The position numbers and the translations under genes were made by a program. The notes under the pieces were generated by a model, which was not told where the DNA came from, did no database searches, and was given only the letters and a program-made list of their open reading frames with translations. Below, piece by piece: positions 42,316 through 51,079 of a DNA stretch of 64,000 bases. Positions within the stretch are counted from its first letter, which is position 1. Every line of letters starts with the position of its first letter. Origin of the DNA: Hymenobacter plasmatis (lineage in GTDB: Bacteria; Bacteroidota; Bacteroidia; Cytophagales; Hymenobacteraceae); contig NZ_JAJFAW010000006.1 of the NCBI RefSeq assembly GCF_020711255.1, forward strand, positions 146,627-210,626, in the 5' to 3' direction.

Positions 42316-42347
42316 TGACTGGTTGAGCTAGTGAGGCAGGCGGTGCT

Positions 42348-44249
42348 TTAGTACAGTACCCGGAACTTGATGGTGTGCTCCACCTCGCGCAGGGCCTTGA
42401 TGACCTCCTGGTCGTACTCGCGGTTGATGTCGGTGATGACGTAGCCGATTAGCTCGTTGGTTTTCAGGTACTGGCCCAGGATGTTGACGTGGTGCGCGGC
42501 CAGCACGTTGTTGATTTTGGCCAGCACGCCGGGCACGTTGGCGTGGATGTGGATGAGGCGGTGGGCCTGCTGCACCGGCAATTGGATGTTGGGGAAGTTC
42601 ACCGACTGTTGGGTGTTGCCGGTGTTGATGTAGGCCATGATGCGCTCGGGCACAAACTCGGCGATGTTGCGCTGAGCCTCGGCCGTGCTGCCGCCGATGT
42701 GCGGCGTGAGCAGCACGTTGGGCAAGCCGCGCAGCTCGCTTTCGAAGATTTCGTGGTTGGTTTTGGGCTCGTAGGGAAACACATCCACGGCCGCACCGCC
42801 GAGGTGGCCCGAGCGCAGGGCGGCAGCCAGGGCCGGCACGTCTACCACGTGGCCGCGGGCGTTGTTGAGAAACAGCGCGCCGGGCTTCATCAAAGCAAAT
42901 TCGGCGGCGCCGATGAAGTTCTCGTTGGCTGCGCGGCCATCGATGTGCAGGGTCACCACATCGGCCTGCGCGAGCAGCTCTTCCAGGGTGCGGCACTTCA
43001 CGGCGTTGCCGAGCTGCAGCTTTTCGGCGATGTCGAAGTACACCACCTTCATGCCCACGGCCTCGGCCACCACCGACAGCTGCGAGCCGATGTTGCCGTA
43101 GCCCACGATGCCCAAGGTCTTGCCCCGAATCTCGAACGAGCCTTTGGCTGACTTGTCCCACTCGCCGGCGTGCATTTTGGGGTTTTTCTCCGGAATGCGA
43201 CGGGCCAGCACAATGATTTCGCCCAGGGCCAGCTCAACGACTGAGCGGGTATTGGAAAAAGGCGCGTTGAACACGGCCACGCCGCGCTTCATGGCTTCAG
43301 CCAGCTCAATTTGGTTGGTGCCAATGCAGAAGGCCCCGATGGCAATCAGCCGGTTGGCCGCTTCCAGCACGCGCTCCGTCACCTGGGTTTTGCTCCGGAT
43401 GCCGAGGATGCTCACGCCCTCGATGCGCTCAATCAGCTCGTCCTCGTCGAGGCCGCCGGGCACGCTTTCCACCTGGTAGCCTTCGGCAGTGAACAGCTCT
43501 TTGGCGCGGGCGTCGGGGTTTTCGAGGAGCAGGACCTTGATGCGGTTTTTGGGGTACGAAAGGGTCATCGGGAGCTTGAGCTGATATAGAAATTCGTCGA
43601 AGGTGGGCAGCACCTCGTCGGCGCGGGCCACCACGGTGGGGCGGGCCACGTTTTCGGTGTATGCATAGAAGCGGTGGGCCAGGCCGGCTTCGCGGATTTG
43701 GTAGTCAGTATAGCCGTCTCCGAGCACGTACACTGGCCCGTCGAGGTCGAGCAGCACGAGCTGGCGTATTTTGCCGCCGTCGCGGCTGAGCACGTTGGCC
43801 GGGTCGCAGCCGGTGATGTTGCCGGCCTCGTCGAAGGTGAAGGTGTTGGCCAGCACGTGGTCGGGCGCGATGCCGAACTCGGCCACCACTGGCTCAATAA
43901 ATTCCCGAAAGCCACTGCTCACCACGTAGATGCGGTCGGCGAACTGCCGGAAGAAGGCGCCGTTGCGCCGGATGCTCTCGCTCACTTTGGTGTGCAGGCG
44001 TGCCACCAGCGGCGCCAGGTGCTCGCGGCTGGCTCCCAGCAGCTCCAGCCGCCGGGCCAGCGACTCCTGAAAGCCGATTTCGCCGGCCATGCCTTGGTCG
44101 GTTAGGGCCCGAATTTGAGCGACTACCGCGGCCTGGTCGGGGTGGCCCTGCAGGGCGATGTCGGCCAGTTCATCGAGGCCTTCGACCTGCGTGAAAGTGG
44201 AATCGAAATCAAAAACGAGGTAAGGCAGGGGAGCGGCGGGGGCGGACAT
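42348..44249 (-). CDS. Phosphoserine phosphatase-phosphoglycerate dehydrogenase fusion
   Basis: This 633-residue protein joins two serine-biosynthesis enzymes. The N-terminal HAD-IB domain (about 9-225) has FDFDST (Asp14 and Asp16), VSSGFREF and GDGYTD, as in SerB. The C-terminal part (about 240-633) is a SerA-type dehydrogenase. It has the NAD-binding GIVGYGNIGSQLS, NNARGHVVD, the HIGGSTAEAQ region with the catalytic His, and a terminal ACT domain (LIHIHANVPGVLAKINNVLA onwards) likely giving serine feedback. It should catalyse the first and last steps, with SerC elsewhere. The start at 44249 is better placed than 44300. No frameshift separates the halves. Confidence 0.92.
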   Translation of the reverse strand: MSAPAAPLPYLVFDFDSTFTQVEGLDELADIALQGHPDQAAVVAQIRALTDQGMAGEIGFQESLARRLELLGASREHLAPLVARLHTKVSESIRRNGAFFRQFADRIYVVSSGFREFIEPVVAEFGIAPDHVLANTFTFDEAGNITGCDPANVLSRDGGKIRQLVLLDLDGPVYVLGDGYTDYQIREAGLAHRFYAYTENVARPTVVARADEVLPTFDEFLYQLKLPMTLSYPKNRIKVLLLENPDARAKELFTAEGYQVESVPGGLDEDELIERIEGVSILGIRSKTQVTERVLEAANRLIAIGAFCIGTNQIELAEAMKRGVAVFNAPFSNTRSVVELALGEIIVLARRIPEKNPKMHAGEWDKSAKGSFEIRGKTLGIVGYGNIGSQLSVVAEAVGMKVVYFDIAEKLQLGNAVKCRTLEELLAQADVVTLHIDGRAANENFIGAAEFALMKPGALFLNNARGHVVDVPALAAALRSGHLGGAAVDVFPYEPKTNHEIFESELRGLPNVLLTPHIGGSTAEAQRNIAEFVPERIMAYINTGNTQQSVNFPNIQLPVQQAHRLIHIHANVPGVLAKINNVLAAHHVNILGQYLKTNELIGYVITDINREYDQEVIKALREVEHTIKFRVLY

Positions 44250-44647
44250 AATAGCAGCAATATCGGCCCGAAAGTGGCTTAGGTGGCTGCGCCTCGCCAT
44301 AATAACTTCCTCATTAGCCAGCCCAAAGTCCTTATAGCCCTGCTTCCCTGCCCGCTAAACCAGCGCCACGGCTTCTCTAAAAACCGCTCGTCAGCAGCTC
44401 AATATCGGCAACCTCAGCTAGAAGGCGGCGAAATTACAATTGCATACCATGGGACATAACTGGCTAAGGCACTATCTGTTAATTAATGGTTGATTCAAAG
44501 CTCCGGTCATTTGCCTAAGGCCTTGTTGCGTTGGGCCAAACGGCTTGCAAAGGCAGAGATTGGGGGCGGCACCGGGGCAACCTCTTCGATAACCAAATTG
44601 CCACGACGCAGTACTGCCAGAGTACCCTTACTTCGGGAGGAGCGGCC
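44250..44647. other. Gap between serB-serA and a hydrolase gene
   Basis: About 400 bp of divergent intergenic DNA. Apart from a GGAGG-like stretch (44637-44641) just before the hydrolase start, I see no promoter consensus, hairpin or convincing gene. A 63-codon frame at 44490-44681 has no recognisable features. Confidence 0.5.
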
Positions 44648-45334
44648 ATGGCACGTGAGCAAGAACAAGAAGTTGAGCTAACCCTCGAATCCGTAACCTC
44701 GCACCGCACCCTCGATGGGGTGGAGGAATTGAGTTTGAATACGACGGATGGTCACATCGAGGCGCGCCTGCACGCGGCCCCCAACGGAGCGCCCGCCGTG
44801 GTGTGGGTGGGCGGAGCGGGCGGTGGGCTCGATGGGCCGGCCTGGGGCATGTACCCGCGCCTGGCGGCCCGGTTGGCGGCCCAAGAAATTGCCTCGCTGC
44901 GGCTGGACTACCGCCGGCCCAACCAGCTGGAAGACTGTGTAATGGACACGCTGATTGGAACGGAATACCTGGCGCTGAAATGCGGCTATCAGTCCATTGC
45001 CCTGGTGGGGCATTCCTTTGGCGGGGCCGTGGTAATTGCAGCCGGCGCCCTTACGCAGACCGTGACGGCGGTGGTGGCCATGAGCAGCCAGACCTACGGC
45101 ACCGACCTGGTGCCGCGGCTGAGCCCGCGCCCCTTGCTGCTGGTGCACGGCTCGGCCGATGAAATCCTGCCCGATGTCTGCTCCCGCAATATCTACGAGC
45201 GTGCCAAAGAGCCCAAAGAGCTGCACCTGTACCCCGGCTGCCGCCACGGCCTCGACGAGTGCCGCGAACAGGTGGACGATGTGGTGGTGGGCTGGCTGGT
45301 GCGGCAACTGGCCCCGAATAAAGTACCCCAGTAG
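44648..45334 (+). CDS. Alpha/beta hydrolase (dienelactone-hydrolase-like)
   Basis: This 228-residue hydrolase has GHSFGG as its nucleophile elbow (Ser near 126), an acid in HGSADEILP, and a His in CRHGLDE near the C-terminus. The oxyanion strand is VVWVGGAGGGLDGP. It resembles small dienelactone-hydrolase/BAAT-like enzymes with no signal peptide, so is probably cytoplasmic. The frame stays open 39 codons upstream, but the ATG at 44648 follows a GGAGG motif at a suitable spacing, one of the few in the window. Substrate unknown. Confidence 0.88.
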   Translation: MAREQEQEVELTLESVTSHRTLDGVEELSLNTTDGHIEARLHAAPNGAPAVVWVGGAGGGLDGPAWGMYPRLAARLAAQEIASLRLDYRRPNQLEDCVMDTLIGTEYLALKCGYQSIALVGHSFGGAVVIAAGALTQTVTAVVAMSSQTYGTDLVPRLSPRPLLLVHGSADEILPDVCSRNIYERAKEPKELHLYPGCRHGLDECREQVDDVVVGWLVRQLAPNKVPQ

Positions 45335-45388
45335 CCTCGTAGGAAACGGTAGGCCGGGCTACCTTGCCCGCCCATTTGCTACTGCCCC

Positions 45389-45766
45389 ATGCCCCAGCGC
45401 CTGCTTTTTGTGTACAACGCCGACGGCGGCCTGCTGCCCAGCCTCAAGGACGCGTTTCATAAGGTGCTCTCGCCGGCCACGTACCCGTGCTCGCTGTGCG
45501 GCATCACGTACGGCGCCACGCAGATGCGGCCGGAGTGGAAGCAGTTTGTGCGCGAGTTGCCGGTGGCGGTAGATTTTCTGCACCGCGATGAGTTTATGCG
45601 CACTTATCCGCAGTGGCGCGCGCAGCCGCTGCCCGCCGCATTTGCCGTGGGAGTGGCCGGGGAATTGTCGGTTTTTATTCGGGCCGAAGAAATGGATGCC
45701 ACCGACCTGAACGGCCTGATGGCGCTGGTGCGGGCGCGGCTGGAAGAGCCGGCCGCCGGGGCCTGA
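45389..45766 (+). CDS. Conserved hypothetical protein with CxxC
   Basis: I do not recognise a named domain. The 125-residue protein starts with a beta strand and loop (RLLFVYNADGGLLPSLKDAFHKVL) and continues with a CSLCGITYG motif (Cys34 and Cys37). It ends with an acidic, Ala-rich helix (DATDLNGLMALVRARLEEP). The CxxC could bind a metal or be redox-active. No signal peptide is evident. It lies 54 bp after the hydrolase gene and may be cotranscribed. Similar small proteins exist in related bacteria but without known function. Confidence 0.65.
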   Translation: MPQRLLFVYNADGGLLPSLKDAFHKVLSPATYPCSLCGITYGATQMRPEWKQFVRELPVAVDFLHRDEFMRTYPQWRAQPLPAAFAVGVAGELSVFIRAEEMDATDLNGLMALVRARLEEPAAGA

Positions 45767-45856
45767 GCAGAGGGTGCAGGAAGCCCTGCTTTGGAGTGAT
45801 TTGGGCCCGGGTGAGCGGCTGTGAAAAAGGGTTTTAACATGCGCCGGCCCGGGGGC

Positions 45857-45864
45857 TACCTTTG
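45857..45864 (+). promoter_or_regulatory. -7 promoter element of the M1 peptidase gene
   Basis: TACCTTTG, 56 nt upstream of the ATG at 45921. Confidence 0.6.
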
Positions 45865-45920
45865 GCTCAGAAATATCTATTTTCTGATTTGTCACTCTTC
45901 ATTCCCCGTAGTTTTTCCAC

Positions 45921-47912
45921 ATGCGAAATTCGATTTTTTCAACCCTGGTGCTGGGTGCTGCGCTGCTCACGGCGGGCGTAGCCTCGGGGCAGCAGGCAGC
46001 CACCGGCCCGGCCTACGATGCCAAGGCGCTGTTCAGCCCCATGTTTATTGAGCAGCTGGCCACGCCCACGCGCACGGCCGGCGGCCAGCCCGGCGCGGCC
46101 TACTGGCAAAATGGCGCCGACTATAAAATCAGCGCCCGCCTCGACGACAAAACCGCCCGCGTGACGGCGTCCGTCGACATCACCTACACCAACAACAGCC
46201 CTGACCGCCTGGCGTTCGTGTGGCTGCAGCTCGACCAAAACCTCTACCGCGCCGACTCGCGCGGCGCGGCGGCCACGCCGGTAGCGGGCGGGCGCTTTGG
46301 CAACTCGGCCCGCGGTTTCCAGGGCGGCGACAGCCTGCAAACCGTGACCATTGACTTCCACGGCAAGAAGCGCAAGGCCAATTACCGCGTGCAGGATACC
46401 CGCATGCAAATCATTCTGCCGGAGGAGATGAAGCCTAAAGGCGACAAGCTCGGCATTCACATCGACTACGGGTTCAACGTGCCCGAATACGGCTCCGACC
46501 GCCTGGGCCGCCTCAAAACCAAGAACGGCGAAATCTTCGAGGTGGCGCAGTGGTACCCGCGCATGGCCGTGTACGACGACGTGGAAGGCTGGAACACGCT
46601 GCCCTACATGTCGGCTGAGTTTTACCTCGAGTACGGCAACTTCGACTACACTATTAACGTGCCCGCCAACTTCATCGTGGGCGGCTCGGGCGAGCTCGTG
46701 AACCCCACCGAGGTGCTCACCGGCGCCCAGCAGAAACGCCTGGCCCAGGCCGCCGGCTCCGACAAAACCGTCATCGTGCGCTCGGCAGATGAGGTGACCC
46801 AGGCCAACTCGCGCCCCGCCGGCAAAAACGGCCGCCTCACTTGGCACTTCCGCTGCCAGCGGGCCCGCGACGTGGCCTGGGCAGCGTCGGCCGCCTTTGT
46901 GTGGGATGCTGCCAAGATGAACCTGCCGAGCGGCCGCAAGTCGCTGGCCATGTCACTCTACCCCACGGAGTCGGCCCAGGATACGGCCTGGAACCGCTCG
47001 ACCGAGTACGTGAAGAAAAGCATCGAATACAACTCCAAGCAGTGGTATGAGTTCAGCTACCCGGCGGCCACCAACGTGGCCGGCGTGGTGGGCGGCATGG
47101 AGTACCCGGGCATCGTGTTTTGCGGCGCCAAGGCCCGCAAAGGTGGCCTCTGGGGCGTGACGGACCACGAATTTGGTCACAACTGGTTTCCGATGATTGT
47201 GGGCTCGAACGAGCGCAAGTACCCGTGGATGGACGAGGGCTTCAACACGTTCATCAACATCCTTTCGACCCAGAATTTCAACAACGGCGAGTATAAGTCG
47301 CTCAACGACACTACTCGTCTGGTGGCCGGCCTGGTGCGGGGCATTTCTATTCCCACCACCGACCCGCCTTTTACCGTGCCCGACGTGACGCAGTCGTACA
47401 ACCTGGGCTTTACTGCCTACAGCAAAATGGGCTACGGCCTGTTTCTGCTGCGCGAAGAAATTCTGGGCCCCGAGCGGTTCGACTACGCTTTCCGGAGCTA
47501 CATCAAGCGCTGGGCCTTCAAACACCCCCAGCCCAAGGACTTTTTCCGTACCATGAACGAGACCAGCGGCGAAGACCTGACCTGGTTCTGGCGCGAGTGG
47601 GTGTACAACAACTGGCAGCTCGACCAGGCCGTGACCACCGTCACGTATGTTAACCAGGACCCCGCCCAGGGCGCCCTCATCACCATCGAAAACAAGGGCC
47701 AGGCCGCCATGCCCGTCACGGCCGAAGTGACGGAAACCAACGGCAAAAAGTCCCGCGTGAAGCTGCCCGTTGAAATCTGGCAGCGCGGTGGCACCTGGAC
47801 GTTTCGCTACAACTCCACCACGCCGCTCACGCTCGTGCGCCTCAACGCCACCAAGCTGCTGCCCGACGCCAACCCGTTTAACAACGTGTGGCGGCCTATG
47901 GTGCTGAAGTAG
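45921..47912 (+). CDS. M1 family metallopeptidase (exported aminopeptidase)
   Basis: This 663-residue zinc aminopeptidase has a signal peptide (about 1-25). The [10 protein letters not shown] motif at about 416-425 provides two zinc His ligands and the catalytic Glu. The third ligand Glu is 18 residues on, in MDEGFNTF. The N-terminal beta domain and GGMEYPG substrate-binding motif (a GxMEN-type variant) are present. It should trim N-terminal residues from peptides in the periplasm or outside the cell. A divergent C-terminal beta domain follows. A family C repeat separates it from the convergent DUF983 gene. Confidence 0.94.
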   Translation: MRNSIFSTLVLGAALLTAGVASGQQAATGPAYDAKALFSPMFIEQLATPTRTAGGQPGAAYWQNGADYKISARLDDKTARVTASVDITYTNNSPDRLAFVWLQLDQNLYRADSRGAAATPVAGGRFGNSARGFQGGDSLQTVTIDFHGKKRKANYRVQDTRMQIILPEEMKPKGDKLGIHIDYGFNVPEYGSDRLGRLKTKNGEIFEVAQWYPRMAVYDDVEGWNTLPYMSAEFYLEYGNFDYTINVPANFIVGGSGELVNPTEVLTGAQQKRLAQAAGSDKTVIVRSADEVTQANSRPAGKNGRLTWHFRCQRARDVAWAASAAFVWDAAKMNLPSGRKSLAMSLYPTESAQDTAWNRSTEYVKKSIEYNSKQWYEFSYPAATNVAGVVGGMEYPGIVFCGAKARKGGLWGVTDHEFGHNWFPMIVGSNERKYPWMDEGFNTFINILSTQNFNNGEYKSLNDTTRLVAGLVRGISIPTTDPPFTVPDVTQSYNLGFTAYSKMGYGLFLLREEILGPERFDYAFRSYIKRWAFKHPQPKDFFRTMNETSGEDLTWFWREWVYNNWQLDQAVTTVTYVNQDPAQGALITIENKGQAAMPVTAEVTETNGKKSRVKLPVEIWQRGGTWTFRYNSTTPLTLVRLNATKLLPDANPFNNVWRPMVLK

Positions 47913-47932
47913 GAGGGCCCTCACCTGGGGAA

Positions 47933-48091
47933 CCTCACCCCCGGCCCCTCTCCAAAAGAGAGGGGAGCCACGGCACAAGATTTTAGCTCAATTCCTCAAA
48001 ACAGAAAGCCCCAGCTCAATATTGAGCCGGGGCTTTTTCATTGGATTAGCGTTAGGCTCCCCTCTCTTATGGAGAGGGGTTGGGGGTGAGG
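47933..48091. repeat. Family C composite repeat, copy C2
   Basis: It begins CCTCACCCCCGGCCCCTCTC and ends GGAGAGGGGTTGGGGGTGAGG-like, with the internal AGGGGAGCCACGGCACAAGA and AGCTCAA elements of copy C1 in the same order. It fills the convergent gap between the M1 peptidase and DUF983 genes. Confidence 0.88.
48001..48036. terminator. Bidirectional terminator inside copy C2
   Basis: AAAGCCCCAGCTCAAT pairs with ATTGAGCCGGGGCTTT, with one mismatch compared with the perfect palindrome in C1. Confidence 0.75.
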
Positions 48092-48092
48092 T

Positions 48093-48503
48093 TCACGATG
48101 GCATCACACGCCCCTGATTTTGCCATTTCGGGTCGTAGTGTACTCCACCAAACCAGTAGAGCATCATGGCCCGCGAGTAGCGCAGCACCAGTGGGGCCAG
48201 CACCAAGGCAGCTACTGTCACTACGGAGACATAGACCCAGGTGTCGGGGTTGCCAAAAACGTAATAAATCAGCACGCCCAGGCCCAGCACCATCGCCACG
48301 TTGAAGCCGTAGGTGATAAACATGGAGCCAAAATAGAAGCCCGGCTCAGGCTCAAACGACTGCCCACAAACGGGGCATTGAGCGGGCATCTCGGCAAACT
48401 TGGTCAGGTTGAGGGCGGAATGGGTGAAGAGTTTTCCTTGGTGGCAGCGGGGGCAGCGCAACGCCAACAAGGCCATGGCATTGGAATCGATGCGAGTAGC
48501 CAT
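48093..48503 (-). CDS. DUF983 family membrane protein
   Basis: This 136-residue protein has a zinc-ribbon-like N-terminus with CPRC (Cys17, Cys20) and CPVC (Cys43, Cys46), followed by two membrane helices (about 65-85 and 92-112). This is the DUF983 layout. The family is widespread and associated in some organisms with cytochrome oxidase or heme copper loci, but its role is not established, and no such genes are here. It is convergent with the M1 peptidase gene. Confidence 0.88.
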   Translation of the reverse strand: MATRIDSNAMALLALRCPRCHQGKLFTHSALNLTKFAEMPAQCPVCGQSFEPEPGFYFGSMFITYGFNVAMVLGLGVLIYYVFGNPDTWVYVSVVTVAALVLAPLVLRYSRAMMLYWFGGVHYDPKWQNQGRVMPS

Positions 48504-48663
48504 AACCTGTGAAATAAGTGGAGCTGAATGGAAGGTATACGGGCAAAGGCGGTGCTCGTCTACGCTGGCAAGGCGCGCCGGCGGCGCATTCCGTTTTGCA
48601 ATACAAAATTACCGCGGTGCTCACCGGCACCCGCAGCCCCATTTCAGGTACTTACAGGACAAA

Positions 48664-49521
48664 TCAACGCTGCCGAAACGCCTCGGGCGTGGTGCCGGTG
48701 TACTTGCGGAAGTAGCGCACGAAATACGAGGCGTCCTCAAACCCCAGCTCGTAGGCTACCTGCGCCACGCTCAGGGCCGAGTGGCTGAGCAGGCGCTGGG
48801 CTTCCACCACCACCCGCTCGTGGATGAGGGCGCTGGCCGTCTTGTTGAGCACCCGGCGGCACAGCGCATTGAGGTGATTGGCCGTAAGATGCAGCAGGTC
48901 GGCGTATTCGCTCACGCTGTGCTTGGTGCGGAAGTGCTGGTTGAGCAAGGCGCCAAACGCGCGGATTTGCTGCGGGGCCGCGCTGACTTCGGCCGTAGGT
49001 TGAGCTGGATAATGCCGGGCTGCCAGCTCGAGGCCCAGGTGCAGGTACGTGCGAAATACCTCAGCCTGGTTTGGGTGCGGCTCCTGGTACTCCTGGAACA
49101 AATGCTCAAACAGGGGCCGTATTTCGGTTTTCTGAGGCGGCAGGTGGAGTAGCGGCGGGTGGGCGCTGTCGAAAAACGGGTAGCGGTAGAGGCCGTTGCC
49201 GGGATAGCGAAACAGGTAAAAATCGGTGTCGAAAAACACCACAAAGCCGCGCACGTCGGTGGCCAGCTGCCAGTGGTGCACCTGCCCGGGCGCCAGAAAG
49301 AAAAGGCTGCCCGGCCGCAGCTTGTACGTTACCAAATCGACGGTATGCGTGCCCGTGCCGGCCGTGATGTAGAGCAGCAAGTAAAAATCGTGGGCGTGCG
49401 GCACATTCACGTGCGGAAATTTCACCACGTGGGTTTCCAGCCGTTCGCAGTAGTAGGGCGTGCGGGCCAGGGGCGGCGGAAACGAGGCCAGGGCCAGCAC
49501 CGGAGGGCCAACAGCTTTCAT
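48664..49521 (-). CDS. AraC family transcriptional regulator
   Basis: This 285-residue regulator has an AraC-type ligand-binding cupin (about 25-150; HVNVPHAHDFYLLLYITAGTGTHTVD, then LRPGSLFFLAPGQVHHW). The C-terminal double HTH ends with VAYELGFEDASYFVRYFRKYTGTTPEAFR, the family signature. It should sense a small ligand and activate or repress nearby genes. The divergent transglutaminase gene is the most obvious candidate target, but the sequence alone does not prove it. Confidence 0.93.
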   Translation of the reverse strand: MKAVGPPVLALASFPPPLARTPYYCERLETHVVKFPHVNVPHAHDFYLLLYITAGTGTHTVDLVTYKLRPGSLFFLAPGQVHHWQLATDVRGFVVFFDTDFYLFRYPGNGLYRYPFFDSAHPPLLHLPPQKTEIRPLFEHLFQEYQEPHPNQAEVFRTYLHLGLELAARHYPAQPTAEVSAAPQQIRAFGALLNQHFRTKHSVSEYADLLHLTANHLNALCRRVLNKTASALIHERVVVEAQRLLSHSALSVAQVAYELGFEDASYFVRYFRKYTGTTPEAFRQR

Positions 49522-49543
49522 GGGCAGGAGTGGGGGAAGGGGG

Positions 49544-49551
49544 CGAAAGTA
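49544..49551 (-). promoter_or_regulatory. -7-like element of the AraC regulator gene
   Basis: TACTTTCG on the minus strand, 22 nt before the start, is a weak match to TAnnTTTG. Confidence 0.35.
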
Positions 49552-49628
49552 GGCACGCCGGACGGCTCAACTTCGCCAAAGCAGGCACAGCCAATGCCCT
49601 CCTCGCTCCCTAGCCGCGCCACAGGAGG

Positions 49629-49636
49629 TAACTTTG
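49629..49636 (+). promoter_or_regulatory. -7 element upstream of the transglutaminase gene
   Basis: TAACTTTG on the plus strand fits TAnnTTTG; the leader to the GTG start would be about 150 nt. Confidence 0.45.
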
Positions 49637-49792
49637 TGTACTGCTGGGGTCTGGTTGGCCCTGACTGGCGCGTGCTTTCGGGCGCGTGGGCAATGGGCGC
49701 ATTCCTCGGAAGCGGCCATTGGCGGGCGCCGCTTCGGGCGCGCCTCCCAGCTCGACCGACGCCCGCCAGCAGCGTTTTAGTGCCCTGTTGTT

Positions 49793-50824
49793 GTGAATAT
49801 TTCGTTGTTGAACCGCTCGGCCGTTTGGGCTGGGCTGCTGGGCGCGTGCGTGTTGCTGCCCGGTTTTAGCGCCTCCGAGCACCATCCGGCCGCGCCGGCC
49901 AAGCGCAGCCGCACGTTTGTGCTCACCACCACGGCCACCGTGCCCGTAGCCCCCGCCGGCACCAAAACCGTCGAGTTCTGGCTGCCTGTGCCCCATTCGG
50001 ATACCAATCAGGATGTGCGCAACCTCAAAATAGACTTGCCTTCTCCTTACAAAATCGAAAAAGGAGCCTACGGCAACACCATGCTGCACCTGCGGCTGGC
50101 CAAACCGCCCACCGCACCCGTGCTGGTCAAGCTCACGGCCACCATCACCCGCCGCGAGCACCTGAACCTGCTGGCCAACAGCCCAACGGCCCCGAAGCCC
50201 GCCAAGAAAGAAAAGGCGGACCCCGACATGGCCCGCTGGCTGGCTCCCGACCGCCTCGTGCCCCTCGACCCCCTCATCCACCAGCAGGCGGAAGAAGTGG
50301 TGGCCAAAGCCGGCGCCAAAACCGACCTCGAGAAAGCCCGCGCCATCTACGAGCACGTGGTGAGCACCGTGACCTACGACAAAACCGGCCAGGGCTGGGG
50401 CCGCGGCGACATTTACTACGCCTGCGACGCCCGCCGCGGCAACTGCACTGATTTTCATGCCATCATCATCGGCTACTGCCGGGCCGTGGGCATTCCGGCG
50501 CGCTTCAGCATTGGGCTCCCGCTGCCGGCCGGGCGCGGCAAGGGCGAAATCAAAGGCTACCACTGCTGGGCTGAATTCTACACGCCGGAAACCGGCTGGG
50601 TGCCCGTCGATGCCTCCGAAGCCGCCAAGGACCCCAGCAAGCGCAACTACTTCTTCGGCGCCCACGACGAAAACCGCGTGGAGTTTACCCGCGGCCGCGA
50701 CGTGGTGCTCGCGCCCCGGCAAGCCGCCGCACCGCTCAACTACTTCGTGTACCCCTACGCCGAAGCCGACGGCAAGCCGCTGGAAGTGGTGAAGACATAT
50801 GAGTTTGCTGACGTGACGGAATAG
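49793..50824 (+). CDS. Exported transglutaminase-like cysteine protease
   Basis: This 343-residue protein has a hydrophobic signal region (about 8-26). The transglutaminase core carries the triad: Cys near 218 in GNCTDFHA, His near 258 in YHCWAEFY, and Asp near 273 in WVPVDASEA. An N-terminal beta domain (about 38-150) precedes it. Most bacterial members act as peptidases or amide hydrolases rather than crosslinking enzymes. Start is GTG at 49793; no in-frame ATG occurs before the signal segment. It is divergent from the AraC regulator. Confidence 0.9.
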   Translation: MNISLLNRSAVWAGLLGACVLLPGFSASEHHPAAPAKRSRTFVLTTTATVPVAPAGTKTVEFWLPVPHSDTNQDVRNLKIDLPSPYKIEKGAYGNTMLHLRLAKPPTAPVLVKLTATITRREHLNLLANSPTAPKPAKKEKADPDMARWLAPDRLVPLDPLIHQQAEEVVAKAGAKTDLEKARAIYEHVVSTVTYDKTGQGWGRGDIYYACDARRGNCTDFHAIIIGYCRAVGIPARFSIGLPLPAGRGKGEIKGYHCWAEFYTPETGWVPVDASEAAKDPSKRNYFFGAHDENRVEFTRGRDVVLAPRQAAAPLNYFVYPYAEADGKPLEVVKTYEFADVTE

Positions 50825-50846
50825 GAAGTACGGGCTGCGAAAAGCC

Positions 50847-51036
50847 CGTTATGCCGAGCGCAGCGAAGCATCTCGCCTAAGTAACTAATCCAATCGCCTG
50901 TCATGCTGACGCAGGAAGCATCTTATCACATCCGGACGACTCGTTCGAACTTGATAAGATACTTCCTGCGTCAGCATGACAAACGATTAATTGACTTACT
51001 CCTGAGGTAATGATGGTACGCTGCGCTCTGCATGAC
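50847..51036. repeat. Family A palindromic element, nested copy A3
   Basis: An outer half-element (GAGCGCAGCGAAGCATCTCG) and its partner (CTGCGCTCTGCATGAC at 51020-51035) enclose a complete inner hairpin at 50899-50981. The inner arms are CATGCTGACGCAGGAAGC plus ATCTTATCA and its complement. One element appears inserted in another. Confidence 0.85.
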
Positions 51037-51079
51037 TTTCTGCTTTATTCAGCACTTGTCAGCGTCATTGCCAAAGCCC

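Noticed and set aside
44490..44681. A 63-codon frame in the gap before the hydrolase
   Set aside because: It is basic and low in complexity, has no promoter consensus, and overlaps the real start of the hydrolase.
48664..50824. AraC regulator and transglutaminase as a dedicated two-gene system
   Set aside because: Divergent position alone is weak evidence. I saw no shared operator or other link.
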